The notes under the pieces: model-generated
What the model was told of the DNA's origin: nothing
What the model saw: the letters and a program-made list of their open reading frames with translations, nothing else
Database searches by the model: none
Assembly: GCF_002091755.1 (NCBI RefSeq)
Contig: NZ_BDAI01000005.1
Location: 372,001 to 436,000, forward strand
Length of the DNA: 64,000 nucleotides
Reading direction: 5' to 3'
Source: Pseudomonas nitroreducens NBRC 12694
Lineage (GTDB): Bacteria > Pseudomonadota > Gammaproteobacteria > Pseudomonadales > Pseudomonadaceae
In this document: piece after piece, positions 15,762 through 25,046 of the stretch
Position numbering within the stretch: the first letter of the stretch is position 1
Layout: each line of letters opens with the position of its first letter
Program-made: the position numbers and the translations under genes

Positions 15762-17186
15762 TCAGCCCTGGTGACGAATCTTCTCGACGATGGCGGTGGT
15801 GGAGCTGTTTTCCACCAGGCCCAGCACGCGGACTTCGCCGCCGTAGGCCTTGACGATGTCGGCACCCACGACCTGATCGACGCCATAGTCGCCGCCTTTC
15901 ACCAGCACGTCCGGGCGGACTTCGCTGAGCAGGCGCTCGGGTGTGTCTTCGGCGAAGCTGACGACCCAGTCCACCGCGCCGAGGCCGGCGAGCACGGCCA
16001 TGCGGCGGTCGACGCTGTTGATCGGGCGGCCAGGGCCTTTCAGGCGGGTCACCGAGCCGTCGTCGTTGACCCCGACGATCAGGCGGTCGCCCTGGGCGCG
16101 CGCCTGCTCCAGGTAGGTCACGTGGCCGGCGTGGAGGATGTCGAAGCAGCCGTTGGTGAAGACGATCTTCTCGCCGTGGGCGCGGGCGTCCTCGATGGCC
16201 AGCAGCAGTTGGTCGAGGCTCAGTACGCCCCGCTCGGAGCCCTGCTCGCGCTGCACGGCGCGACGCAGTTCCGGGGCGCTGATGGCGGCGGTGCCGAGCT
16301 TGCCGACGACGATGCCGGCGGCGAGATTGGCCAGGGCCACGGCCTGCGGCAGGTCCTCGCCAGCAGCGATGGCGCCGGCCAGGGTGGAAATCACCGTGTC
16401 GCCAGCACCGGTGACGTCGAACACTTCGCGGGCGCGGGCCGGCAGGTGCAGGGCGCTGTGGCCAGGGCGCAGCAGGGTCATGCCGTGTTCGCCACGGGTG
16501 ACCAGCAGCGCACCGAGCTCCAGCTCGGTCATCAGTTGCTGACCCTTGGCAACCAGATCGGCTTCATCGGTGCAGCGACCGACGATGGCTTCGAATTCGG
16601 AGAGGTTCGGGGTGATCAGGCTGGCGCCACGGTAGATGGCGAAGTCCTTGCCCTTGGGATCGGCCAGCACCGGGATATTGCGTTTGCGCGCGGCCTGGAT
16701 CAGTGCCTGGTGGTTCTTCAGCGCGCCCTTGCCGTAGTCGGAGAGCACCAGTACACGGACCTGGTCCAGCAGCGCTTCGACATCGGCGGACAGCGCCACC
16801 GCGTCGGTGCGGAAGGCTTCCTCGAAGTCCACGCGCAGCAATTGCTGGTGGCGGCTCATGACCCGCAGCTTGACGATGGTCGGCTGGCCGGCGATGCGCT
16901 GGAAGCGGGTGGTCACGCCCACGGCCTGCAGGCTGTCGCTCAGGCTGTCGGCGGCCTCGTCGACACCAGTGACGCCGACCAGGAAGGCCGGTGCGCCGAG
17001 GGCGGCAAGGTTCAGCGCGACGTTGGCGGCGCCGCCGGGGCGGTCCTCATGCTGCTCGACCCGCACCACGGGCACCGGCGCCTCGGGCGAGATGCGCGAG
17101 GTCGCGCCGTGCCAGTAGCGGTCGAGCATCACGTCGCCGACTACTAGAACGGGGGCCTGATCGAATCGGGGCATGGTCAATTTCAT
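15762..17186 (-). CDS. hldE: Bifunctional heptose-7-phosphate kinase / heptose-1-phosphate adenylyltransferase
   Basis: A 474-residue fusion enzyme of ADP-heptose synthesis for the LPS inner core. The N-terminal ribokinase-like domain (about 1-318) ends with the catalytic DVTGAGDT motif and phosphorylates D-glycero-beta-D-manno-heptose 7-phosphate at O1. The C-terminal cytidylyltransferase-like domain starts near residue 340 with FTNGCFDILHAGHV and adenylates the product. The length equals that of P. aeruginosa RfaE/HldE. The ATG at 17186 is preceded by GGAG (6 bases); an in-frame extension to 17351 overlaps the intergenic gap and is rejected. It is last in a minus-strand block with msbA, the mig-14-like and the dnpA-like genes, followed by a strong terminator. 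Confidence 0.96.
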   Translation of the reverse strand: MKLTMPRFDQAPVLVVGDVMLDRYWHGATSRISPEAPVPVVRVEQHEDRPGGAANVALNLAALGAPAFLVGVTGVDEAADSLSDSLQAVGVTTRFQRIAGQPTIVKLRVMSRHQQLLRVDFEEAFRTDAVALSADVEALLDQVRVLVLSDYGKGALKNHQALIQAARKRNIPVLADPKGKDFAIYRGASLITPNLSEFEAIVGRCTDEADLVAKGQQLMTELELGALLVTRGEHGMTLLRPGHSALHLPARAREVFDVTGAGDTVISTLAGAIAAGEDLPQAVALANLAAGIVVGKLGTAAISAPELRRAVQREQGSERGVLSLDQLLLAIEDARAHGEKIVFTNGCFDILHAGHVTYLEQARAQGDRLIVGVNDDGSVTRLKGPGRPINSVDRRMAVLAGLGAVDWVVSFAEDTPERLLSEVRPDVLVKGGDYGVDQVVGADIVKAYGGEVRVLGLVENSSTTAIVEKIRHQG

Positions 17187-17250
17187 GGGAACTCCGCAGG
17201 TCGAAATCGCCGCGGATAATACCATAGCCGCCCGGTGCGACTTGCGCCGG

Positions 17251-18663
17251 TCAGGGCAGTCTGCGGACCCAGAACAGCTCGTGGCGACGCACCGCCTTGC
17301 GGAAGAACTCGTCGTCACCGGTGACCGGCCACTGGCGCCCGGCGAACACACGCTGGATCAGCCGGCGCAGGCGCTTCTTGCCGGTCAGTGGGGTCTGCAG
17401 ATCGTGCTGCAGGGCCAGGGCCTGGGCTTTGTCGATGCGCGTCGCGGCATCCAGCACCGGGCTCCACAGCGGGTCGGCCGGCAATGCCTCGATACAAGGT
17501 GGCAGGGCGATACCGCCATCGGCCGGCCCCATGGGCCAGCGATCGTTGTCGTGCAGGTGGTTGGCGTAAAGCAGCAGGGTCTGCGGCTGCCAGCTGCTGC
17601 GTTCGATGGCCTCCAGGGTCGCGCGGGTAGCGTGCACGTGGTCGGCGTGGGGGTCCAGCTCCGGGTGAGCGGTAAGGATCACCTCAGGGCGGATGTGTTC
17701 GATCAGTGTGGTGAGGTCAGCCACCAGGTTGAGCCACGTCGGCGCACCGTCGCTGTCGGCCGGCAGCGCGAACGGATTGAAGCCGCGTACGCTGCGGATG
17801 TCGGTCTCGCCGGACTCCTTCGAGCCGAACGCCTGGCTCGGCTCGGCAGCCATGGCCGGCAGTTGCAGGCAGTAGTAGCCCAGTTGCACGCAACGCTCGG
17901 CCGGCACGCCCCCCCAGAGCGGCGCAGCAATGCTGTCCCAGGTGCGCAGACGGCCCTTGAGTCTGGCAGCCTCGGCCTTGCCCAGCCCGAGACGCTGGTA
18001 GTGTTCGGCCTCGATCTCACCCTGGGTCAGGGTGACGATCCAGGCTTCCGGGCAGCGGCTGTACTGGCCGAAGGCAGCCAATTCGGCGTCATCGGCGTGA
18101 GGGGCGATGATCAGCAGGCGCTGCCGGGCGTAATCGGGGTTGTCGAAGGCATGCAGCACGCCCTGCTGCGCCAGCCGGCAATGGCGGCTGCGGATGCGCA
18201 GGTGCCCGGCACGCAATGCTGCGCCCTGGCCGGAGAGGTTGATGTAGCGCTTGCCGCTGACACCCCGTTCGAAGTCCTGGCGGTCGTTCTCGACGCCCTC
18301 GATCAACACCTGCGGATCGAGCCAGCGGCCGAGCAGCGAGGCTTTCACCTCGATCTCCAGCACCAGGGTCTCTTCCCGCTCCGGCAACGCGCCGGTGGCA
18401 ACGTGCAAGCCGTGCGGGCCCAGGGAGACCGGCAGCGCGACGGAGCCTTCGGGGAAGTCGTAGCGGTAGTCGTCGCGCGGCGAGTAGAACAGGTGATCGG
18501 CGAACCACGCCTCGTGGGCGACCCAGCCGAGCAACACGGCCAGCGGCACACTCCACCAGGGCGCGAAGATACCCAGCAGGATCAGCGCCAGCAGGGCGAC
18601 GAGCAGAACCACACGCTTCTTGCGGCGGTGCTGTTTGAGCAGATGCTGTTTGCGGGCGGTCAC
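17251..18663 (-). CDS. dnpA: Membrane-anchored PIG-L family de-N-acetylase (DnpA-like)
   Basis: A 470-residue protein. Two N-terminal membrane segments (VVLLVALLALILLGIFAPWW and VPLAVLLGWVAHEAW) are followed by a PIG-L/LmbE metal-hydrolase domain with APHADDAELAAFG (the zinc motif, normally HPDDE, here HADDAE) and HPELDPHADHVHATRA as the second His motif. The family removes N-acetyl groups from amino-sugar conjugates. P. aeruginosa DnpA (PA5002) has been linked to LPS core/surface modification and to antibiotic persistence. A GTG start at 18663 is chosen (GAGAGAG upstream) because the frame upstream belongs to the overlapping shadow of the mig-14-like gene. It lies between the mig-14-like and hldE genes on the same strand. 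Confidence 0.85.
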   Translation of the reverse strand: MTARKQHLLKQHRRKKRVVLLVALLALILLGIFAPWWSVPLAVLLGWVAHEAWFADHLFYSPRDDYRYDFPEGSVALPVSLGPHGLHVATGALPEREETLVLEIEVKASLLGRWLDPQVLIEGVENDRQDFERGVSGKRYINLSGQGAALRAGHLRIRSRHCRLAQQGVLHAFDNPDYARQRLLIIAPHADDAELAAFGQYSRCPEAWIVTLTQGEIEAEHYQRLGLGKAEAARLKGRLRTWDSIAAPLWGGVPAERCVQLGYYCLQLPAMAAEPSQAFGSKESGETDIRSVRGFNPFALPADSDGAPTWLNLVADLTTLIEHIRPEVILTAHPELDPHADHVHATRATLEAIERSSWQPQTLLLYANHLHDNDRWPMGPADGGIALPPCIEALPADPLWSPVLDAATRIDKAQALALQHDLQTPLTGKKRLRRLIQRVFAGRQWPVTGDDEFFRKAVRRHELFWVRRLP

Positions 18664-18760
18664 GCGGGGATCTCTCTCAAGGCAAATGGTGGACGAGGGC
18701 CGCTCAAACGGTGAGGCTTGAGGTTCGGGTTCTCCCCTGTCCCTGAAGGAAGAGGGGCCT

Positions 18761-19657
18761 TCAGACCTGGAACACCGGCACGCGGTGGCACCAGCGGTCC
18801 TTGTACTCGCGGTCGGCGCGGCCGAAGGAGTAGCGCAGCGGCTTGCCCAGCGCTTCGGCTTCGGCCCAGGCCTGCTGGGTATTGACGAAGCTGAGCACGC
18901 TGCCGGGGCTGAACTCGCGGTTCTCCGGCGCCACGCCGCCATTGATGTATTCGACGCTGATCCATTTCGGCGCCTCGACCCTGTAAAGAATCTGGATCGC
19001 CACCGGCTCGCCGTCCAGGCGCACCAGCGAACCACGCATGAACTCACGCATCAGGCCGAATACCTCGGCCAACCGTGCCTTGCCCGGCACCTCGAACTCC
19101 CAGCGGCGCTGGAACAGGTCGGCATAGATGCTCGCCTGCTCCTCGGGGCTCAGCTCGCTCATCGGCTGCAGCACGCCGCCCGCCTCTTCCAGCAAACGCT
19201 GTTCGCGGCGCTGGTTGTAGCGGAATTTCTTCGAGAAATCCGCTGGCGCGCGATTCATCGCCAGCTGCTCGGGTTGCTCACGGGCGTCGCTGACCTGCTC
19301 GCGGTTCAGCTCCGAGAGATAGCGCACCTGATGGCGCAACTCGATGCGCGCGCCCTCGGCGATCGGCAGGATGATCTCGGCGTTGCCCAGGTCGAACAGC
19401 GCCTTCTTGCCTTCGCGCTTGAGCACGTCCTTGGACAAGGCCAGGTTGCGCCCCCACGTGGGCACGGCGGCGCGCAGTTCGTCGCCTTCGAACCAACCGA
19501 GGTAGCGCACCGGGATACCGGCCAGGGCGGCGAGACGTTCGACCACGTCCGGATGGGTCGCGACGCTGCCGCCAAACCGGTGCCAGGTGGCGGCATAGTC
19601 TGCCGCCGTGATGGGCGTCCAGCCGCGTTCGCGGAAGACTCGCAGACGGTTCAGCAT
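18761..19657 (-). CDS. Mig-14-like antimicrobial-peptide resistance protein (GNAT/FemAB-like)
   Basis: A 298-residue cytoplasmic protein. It resembles Mig-14 of Salmonella and the PAO1 PA5003 product: an N-terminal part with NLALSKDVLKREGKKALFDL and a C-terminal acyltransferase-like domain (PVAIQILYRVEAPKWISVEYI, NREFSPGSVLSFVNTQQAW). Mig-14 proteins contribute to resistance to cationic antimicrobial peptides and polymyxin; the chemistry is unproven but the fold suggests transfer of an acyl or aminoacyl group. The start at 19657 lies 22 bp after the msbA stop, so the two are probably one transcript, coupling lipid A-core export to surface modification. Confidence 0.82.
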   Translation of the reverse strand: MLNRLRVFRERGWTPITAADYAATWHRFGGSVATHPDVVERLAALAGIPVRYLGWFEGDELRAAVPTWGRNLALSKDVLKREGKKALFDLGNAEIILPIAEGARIELRHQVRYLSELNREQVSDAREQPEQLAMNRAPADFSKKFRYNQRREQRLLEEAGGVLQPMSELSPEEQASIYADLFQRRWEFEVPGKARLAEVFGLMREFMRGSLVRLDGEPVAIQILYRVEAPKWISVEYINGGVAPENREFSPGSVLSFVNTQQAWAEAEALGKPLRYSFGRADREYKDRWCHRVPVFQV

Positions 19658-19679
19658 GCCAGGGTGTTCCGCTCCAGCG

Positions 19680-21509
19680 TCATACCGGCTGCTCGACGAT
19701 CAGCTCGTTGCCACCTACCGGGTCGTCGGCGAACTGGCGGGCGTGCAGACGGGCGTAGTAGCCGTTCTGCGCGATCAGCTCGTCGTGGCTGCCGCGCTCG
19801 ACGATGTGCCCCTGGTCCATCACCAGGATCAGGTCCGCTGCCTCGATGGTGCTCAGGCGGTGGGCGATGACCAGCGTGGTGCGACCTTCCATGACCTTCT
19901 CCAGGGCGGCCTGGATGTGTCGCTCGGACTCGGTGTCCAGCGCCGAAGTCGCCTCGTCGAGGATCAGCACCGGCGCATCCTTGAGCAAGGCGCGGGCAAT
20001 CGCCAGGCGCTGGCGCTGGCCGCCGGAGAGCATCACGCCGTTCTCGCCGACTTCGGTCTCGAAGCCTTCGGGAAGGCGGTCGATGAACTCGCGGGCAAAG
20101 GCGTCCTCGGCGGCCTTCTCCACCGCTTCGCGCGGTTTGCTGGCCAGGTCACCGTAGGCAATGTTGTTGAGCACGCTGTCGTTGAACAGGTTGACCTGCT
20201 GGGTCACCAGCGCGATGTGTGTGCGCAGGTTGCTCAGTTTGTAGTCCTCGACATCCGTGCCATCGAGCAGGATCTGCCCTTCGCTGTGGTCGTAGAAGCG
20301 CGGAATCAGGTTGGCCAGGGTCGACTTGCCGCTGCCCGAGCGGCCGACCAGCGCCACCATCTGGCCCGGCTCGACGCTGAAGTTCAGGTCGTTGAGGACC
20401 TTCTTCTCGGTTCCCGGATAGGTGAAACTGAGGTTCTTTACCTCGAGACGGCCCTGCACGCGGTCACGCTCGACGGTACCGTTATCCACCTCGGGCTGTT
20501 CGTCGAGCTGCTCGAAGATGCTTTCCGCACCGGCCACGCCCTTCTGGATGGTCGAGCTGACTTCCGAGAGCTGGCGGATCGGCTTGGGCAGCAGGCCGGC
20601 CATGGAGATGTAGGCCACCAGATCGCCGACAGTGGCGTCCCCGCGCAGCAGCAGGACGAAGTAGAGCAACACCGCCATCGCGCTGTAGATCACCAACTGC
20701 AGCATCGGCGTATAGATTGCCGAGGTCTTGTTCATGCGCAGGTTCTTGTTGGTGTTCTCGCTGGTGACGTGCTGGAAGCGCTGGCGCTCATAGGGCTCGC
20801 CGCCAAAGCTTCGGACCACCCGGTAGCCCTGGATGGTTTCGGAGGACACGTGGGTGACGTCACCCATGGCCACCTGGATCTTCTTGCTCTGCTTGCGGAA
20901 CTTGCGGCTGGCGCTGGTCACCATCAGGGCGATGACCGGCAGGATCGCCAACATCACCAGGGTCAGCTTCCAGTTCATCCACAGCAGGGAGAGGAACAGG
21001 AAGACCACCGTCATGCCTTCGCGGATCACCACCTTGATGGCGTCAGTGGCGGCGCCGGTCACCATGGTCACGTTGAAGGTGATGCGCGAGATCAGATGCC
21101 CGGAGTTGTTGTTGTCGAAATAGCGGTTGGGCAGCGTCAGCAGGTTGTTGAACAGGGCGACGCGCAGGTCCTGCACCAGCCCCAGGGAAACTTTAGCGAT
21201 GAAGTAGTTGCCCAGGAATGAGCCGACCCCCTGCCAGACAGCGATGAGCACTACCAGTAGAGGCACCGCGTAGAGCAGCGAGAGGTCGCGCAACCAGGCC
21301 CAGGGGGCGTTGGGGAAAAGCTTGGCATCCGGATGCGCCAGGCCGTCGACGAAATACTTGAGGATGCCGGCCAGCATCGGCTGGGTCGCGGCGAAGATCA
21401 GGAAACCGACGATGCTCAGCAGGAACATGCCGATGTACGGGCGCACATAGGACAGCAGTCGGAAGTAGATCTTCAGGCTGGAAGTTGCCTGGGGTTCTTT
21501 ACCGGACAT
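19680..21509 (-). CDS. msbA: Lipid A-core flippase, ABC exporter MsbA
   Basis: A 609-residue half-transporter that flips lipid A-core from the inner to the outer leaflet of the cytoplasmic membrane. Six transmembrane helices (about 20-330) precede the nucleotide-binding domain. This has Walker A GRSGSGKST near residue 390, the signature LSGGQRQR near 496 and Walker B VLILDEATSALD. The ATG at 21509 is used; a GTG 15 bases upstream (21524) is in frame, and neither has a clear SD. It heads the minus-strand block msbA, mig-14-like, dnpA, hldE and is divergent from the kinase-like gene at 21610. Confidence 0.95.
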   Translation of the reverse strand: MSGKEPQATSSLKIYFRLLSYVRPYIGMFLLSIVGFLIFAATQPMLAGILKYFVDGLAHPDAKLFPNAPWAWLRDLSLLYAVPLLVVLIAVWQGVGSFLGNYFIAKVSLGLVQDLRVALFNNLLTLPNRYFDNNNSGHLISRITFNVTMVTGAATDAIKVVIREGMTVVFLFLSLLWMNWKLTLVMLAILPVIALMVTSASRKFRKQSKKIQVAMGDVTHVSSETIQGYRVVRSFGGEPYERQRFQHVTSENTNKNLRMNKTSAIYTPMLQLVIYSAMAVLLYFVLLLRGDATVGDLVAYISMAGLLPKPIRQLSEVSSTIQKGVAGAESIFEQLDEQPEVDNGTVERDRVQGRLEVKNLSFTYPGTEKKVLNDLNFSVEPGQMVALVGRSGSGKSTLANLIPRFYDHSEGQILLDGTDVEDYKLSNLRTHIALVTQQVNLFNDSVLNNIAYGDLASKPREAVEKAAEDAFAREFIDRLPEGFETEVGENGVMLSGGQRQRLAIARALLKDAPVLILDEATSALDTESERHIQAALEKVMEGRTTLVIAHRLSTIEAADLILVMDQGHIVERGSHDELIAQNGYYARLHARQFADDPVGGNELIVEQPV

Positions 21510-21609
21510 GTAGGAATCGCACACTTGAAAGGTCGGCGATTATAACACAGCGCTCTCGTTTGCCCGGCGGGTGGGCTACTATAGCCGGCTATCGATTCAG
21601 GAACCCGTT

Positions 21610-22257
21610 ATGCAAGACCTTGCTCTCTCCGCCTACGAAGCGCTACGTGCCGGCGCCCAGGTGCTGGAAGCCGACAAGCATGGCGACAAGGTCCTGCGCC
21701 TGGCCGATGGCAACTTCCTGAAGCTGTTCCGGCGCAAGCGGCTGATCTCCTCGGCGGCGTTGTATCCCTATGCGCAACGCTTTGCCGACAACACCCAGGC
21801 CTTGCAGAAACTGGCCATCCCCTGCCCACGGATCATTGCTGTCTACCGCATCCCAGGGATCGCCCGCGACGCGGTGCACTACCACCCGCTGCCCGGTCTG
21901 ACCTTGCGCCAGCTGATAAGCGCGGAGCATCCCCAGAAGCAGCTACGCCAGGAACTCGGCTCGCTCATCGCCAAACTGCATGATTGCGGGGTGTACTTCC
22001 GTTCGCTGCACCTGGGTAACGTCGTGCAGACCCCCGAAGGCGAACTGGGCCTGATCGACATTGCCGACATGAAGACCCAGCGCCGTGCCTTGAGCCGACT
22101 GCAGCGCAAACGCAACTTCGCCCACATGCTGCGCTACATGCAGGACCGCACATGGCTGCTAGCGGACGCTGGCGCCCAGCTTTGCCAGGGCTATCGACAA
22201 GCCAGCTCGATGCCCTGGCCACCTGGTTCCCTGGAAAAAACGCTCCAGCAACCCTAG
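21610..22257 (+). CDS. LPS kinase-fold protein ('toluene tolerance protein' type), catalytic Asp replaced
   Basis: A 215-residue protein of the lipopolysaccharide kinase (Kdo/WaaP) superfamily, commonly annotated as toluene tolerance protein in pseudomonads; PA4998 by position. A probable ATP lysine is Lys38 (NFLKLF). The catalytic-loop motif reads FRSLHLGNVV, where the family has HRDLHxGN, so the catalytic Asp is Ser132; Asn137 and the metal-binding Asp150 (LGLIDIADM) are kept. It is either a pseudokinase or an enzyme with altered chemistry. AGGAA lies 8 bases before the ATG. It is divergent from msbA and ends 1 bp before the convergent GT-C gene. Confidence 0.85.
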   Translation: MQDLALSAYEALRAGAQVLEADKHGDKVLRLADGNFLKLFRRKRLISSAALYPYAQRFADNTQALQKLAIPCPRIIAVYRIPGIARDAVHYHPLPGLTLRQLISAEHPQKQLRQELGSLIAKLHDCGVYFRSLHLGNVVQTPEGELGLIDIADMKTQRRALSRLQRKRNFAHMLRYMQDRTWLLADAGAQLCQGYRQASSMPWPPGSLEKTLQQP

Positions 22258-22258
22258 A

Positions 22259-23758
22259 TCAGGGCTGCTTCGCACCGGCACGGCGCAGGACCACGTAGGT
22301 CTCGCCCTTGCGGTTGTGGAACTGTGCAAGCGGCACCAGGCCCTTTTTCTCCAGCGCGGGTAGTTGTAGCTTGGCCTTGCGCTTGAGGTCCAGGACGAAA
22401 TACTCGTAGGCCCCCTTGCCCGTCCGCGCCAGCGCGTGATCACGGTCCAAACTTTCCCTGCCGTATCCCCAGCCTGCGTAGTAACTCACCCGGTTGTCGT
22501 CCTGGTACACACTTGCCGACCTCGGCAGATGCTCTCCCACCCAGTGGCCAGCATCGCGCAAGTGTGTCTTGGGCGCCGAGAGTGACACCACGTTAGCCAT
22601 GGCTATCAACACCAGGATCGCCACCAGAGCGACGCGGATGCGCGGCCAGCGTTGCGCTATCAGGCTCAGCCCCCAGGCAGCCCGTGGCAACAGAAGGAAC
22701 GCGGCAAATGCCACGTAGCGGCTAGATAGAAACAGGTGGCTCAGTGCGAAGACCAGCAAAAGCGCGATGTAGCCAACGGCAGCGACATCCAGGAGCAGCC
22801 AGCGGTTTTCCCGCTCTCGCCACTGGGCAACGGCGCCCACGAACAGCGGCACCACCAGTACACCAAAAGCACTGAGTACCTTGCTCGCCAGGTAACCCAG
22901 CAGGCCGAAGAAGATGATCTGCGGGGCACTGTCGCGGGCGTATTCAAAGGGCATTGCTTGCGCCACGCCATCAGCGAACGCGTAGAAGTTGCGCAAGACG
23001 CTCGCCAGGTCCAGGTAGTCCACCAGGCCGGCCACTCGCCCCTGGGGCAACAGGCCATGCCGGCCGACCCACAGCAACGCGCCGGCAATCACGCCCATCA
23101 AGGCCACCCCTACGGCGAAGCGCAAACCCCGACGCAAGGGGACCCCGCCGGCTTTCAGTACCTCCATCAGCGGCACGATCAGTAGCAGGTAGACGGCCTC
23201 GAAGCGGAAAGCCGCCGCCACAATGACGGCCACGCAAGCCAGTAGCAAACTGACAGGACGACGCTGCTGCAGCCAGCTCTGCATGTAGCACAAACCAACG
23301 AGCGAGAAGGCCCAGAAACCGTTTTCACGCAGGATGTCGCCGCGATACTCATTGAATGCCGGCACTGCCAATACGGCGAGGCAGGCCCAGGGCAGGGCTT
23401 GCGGGCGGAGTCGGCGGACAAAGTCGACGCAGGCGACGCAGGCGACTGCCGTGAGCAGCTCGCAGAACACTCGGGCGAGCAGTTCATAACTCAGCCCTGT
23501 CACCTGGCTCGTCACGCTCAGCAGTATGGAAAACCAGGGCCAGTCAAAGCGCTGCAACGCACCGGTGACACCCTGCTGCTGGTAAATACCCGCAAGATCC
23601 ATGTACAGGGCCGCATCACGACCGATGATCGGGTTGCAGAAGGATGCAATCAATGACAAAACGAGGCTGGCAAAGAAAACGCACCACAGTAGCTTTCCTT
23701 CGCTGACCGCGGAAAAAATCGAACGCCCGACTACATGACTTCCCATGAAACCCTTCAT
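22259..23758 (-). CDS. GT-C type membrane glycosyltransferase-like protein (ArnT/GT39-like)
   Basis: A 499-residue integral membrane protein with about 10-12 predicted helices and a soluble C-terminal tail (from about residue 415). The first periplasmic loop has NPIIGRDAALYMDLA, an acidic motif of the kind used by GT-C enzymes with polyprenyl-phosphate sugar donors. Further on, FNEYRGDILRENGFWAFSL is typical of ArnT/PMT relatives. It would act on the periplasmic side and add a sugar to lipid A-core or a surface glycan. It stands where PAO1 has waaL, but it does not look like a Wzy_C ligase. Starts at 23758 or 23746 (AAGGG upstream of the latter) are both possible. Confidence 0.75.
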   Translation of the reverse strand: MKGFMGSHVVGRSIFSAVSEGKLLWCVFFASLVLSLIASFCNPIIGRDAALYMDLAGIYQQQGVTGALQRFDWPWFSILLSVTSQVTGLSYELLARVFCELLTAVACVACVDFVRRLRPQALPWACLAVLAVPAFNEYRGDILRENGFWAFSLVGLCYMQSWLQQRRPVSLLLACVAVIVAAAFRFEAVYLLLIVPLMEVLKAGGVPLRRGLRFAVGVALMGVIAGALLWVGRHGLLPQGRVAGLVDYLDLASVLRNFYAFADGVAQAMPFEYARDSAPQIIFFGLLGYLASKVLSAFGVLVVPLFVGAVAQWRERENRWLLLDVAAVGYIALLLVFALSHLFLSSRYVAFAAFLLLPRAAWGLSLIAQRWPRIRVALVAILVLIAMANVVSLSAPKTHLRDAGHWVGEHLPRSASVYQDDNRVSYYAGWGYGRESLDRDHALARTGKGAYEYFVLDLKRKAKLQLPALEKKGLVPLAQFHNRKGETYVVLRRAGAKQP

Positions 23759-24125
23759 CTCGGATATGAATCACCAGAAACGCAGCATTCAGCAGTTTCC
23801 TGCTCAAAGAATCAACCCGGAGCAAGCACTCTCCCTCGCCTGAAGTGTCGAAACAGCGCTGAACGTGGGTTTCCCCGGGCGGACTTCCACGACGGGCTCT
23901 GGCCGTCTGTAGAACCTTGGATACAAACCTTTCAACAGGATACTATTCGTCGCCCCGGAACGACTTGTGCAACCGCACTCGCGTCGAGTCACCTCGGGAC
24001 CAAGCAGGCACAAGCCGCTGCGACTTAACTTGAATTTGCTGTGACGAACGCCCTCAAGCAGATCGCAGCCTCGCATATCCTGATGCCAGCTAGTGGATGG
24101 ACAGCTCTACAATGACGCGCCTCTC
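23759..24125. other. 367-bp divergent intergenic region, relatively AT-rich
   Basis: No gene is supported on either strand. It separates the GT-C gene (minus) from the GT2 gene (plus) and must hold both promoters. Candidate -10 hexamers on the plus strand are TACTAT (about 23941) and TACAAT (about 24107). The base composition is lower in GC than the flanking housekeeping genes, as is common for LPS outer-core or O-antigen loci. Confidence 0.4.
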
Positions 24126-25046
24126 ATGACAGCAAGACCCCTGATCAGCGTTGTAATTCCCGCGTACAACTATGCGCACGTGCTTCGTCGCGCCGTCGAA
24201 TCCGTCGCAACTCAATTGGATGAGCACAGCGAGCTACTGATCATCGATGACGGTTCGTCGGACGCTACGCCGGCCCTGATCGAGGCCCTTCATCAGCAGT
24301 TCGGCAATTTCCGCAGCCTGCGCAAGGAAAACGGCGGTCTCGCCACCGTGCGCAATCGTGGAATTGCCGAAACCCGAGGGGACTACCTGATCTTCCTGGA
24401 CGCCGATGATGAAATGACGCCCGGAGCCTTGAGAGCCGCACGCCAGCACATCGAGCAGTACCCGCACAGTCGCATGGTGATTGGCGGCTACCTGGCAAAG
24501 ACCTGCGACAGGACGGTGGAGCGCACGCCTCAGGCGCTTCCGCGAACCCCGCAGGAGCGGGTACGCGGCTACCTGATCGAAAAGAATATCAACCTCTCCA
24601 ATGGTGCCTGCGTCATGCATCGAGAGGTATTCGAGCGGGGCCTGTACCCGGAGAACTTCCGCAATGCCGAAGATATCCCGGTATTTGCGCAGGTGCTGGC
24701 TAGTTATCCCTGCACCATTCTGGAAAAACCCCTGGCTACCATCCACCGCCACGATGACAGCCTGCGCCACCAGTTCCACTACTCGAAGCAGATCGGCGTG
24801 GAACTGGTCGAGGAAGTCTTCCGGCGCCTTGATGGCGACTGGCAGCGACTGAGCAAGGCTTATTACACCCAACGCTGCCTGTCGCTGTTCCGCGAAGCCT
24901 ACCTGACGGACGACGACCTCTCGGCCAAGCACTTCTTCCGCATGGCCCTCAAGCGCAATTGGCGCGTCATCTTCAAACTGTCTTATACCCGCAAGGCCGT
25001 GCGGCTCTGGCTCAATGCCAAGCGCAGGAAGAAGGTCGCCAGGTAG
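24126..25046 (+). CDS. Family 2 glycosyltransferase (WapR-like candidate)
   Basis: A 306-residue GT-A enzyme. ISVVIPAYNYAHVLRRAV, LLIIDDGSSDATPALI and YLIFLDADDEMT are the N-terminal nucleotide-sugar, Asp and DxD motifs of GT2. By location next to msbA and the kinase-like gene it may correspond to the PAO1 outer-core rhamnosyltransferase region (wapR, PA5000), but GT2 acceptor specificity cannot be read from sequence, so no symbol is given. The start at ATG 24126 has no clear SD; an upstream in-frame GTG at 24093 is an alternative. The last codons form one arm of a perfect inverted repeat. Confidence 0.82.
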   Translation: MTARPLISVVIPAYNYAHVLRRAVESVATQLDEHSELLIIDDGSSDATPALIEALHQQFGNFRSLRKENGGLATVRNRGIAETRGDYLIFLDADDEMTPGALRAARQHIEQYPHSRMVIGGYLAKTCDRTVERTPQALPRTPQERVRGYLIEKNINLSNGACVMHREVFERGLYPENFRNAEDIPVFAQVLASYPCTILEKPLATIHRHDDSLRHQFHYSKQIGVELVEEVFRRLDGDWQRLSKAYYTQRCLSLFREAYLTDDDLSAKHFFRMALKRNWRVIFKLSYTRKAVRLWLNAKRRKKVAR

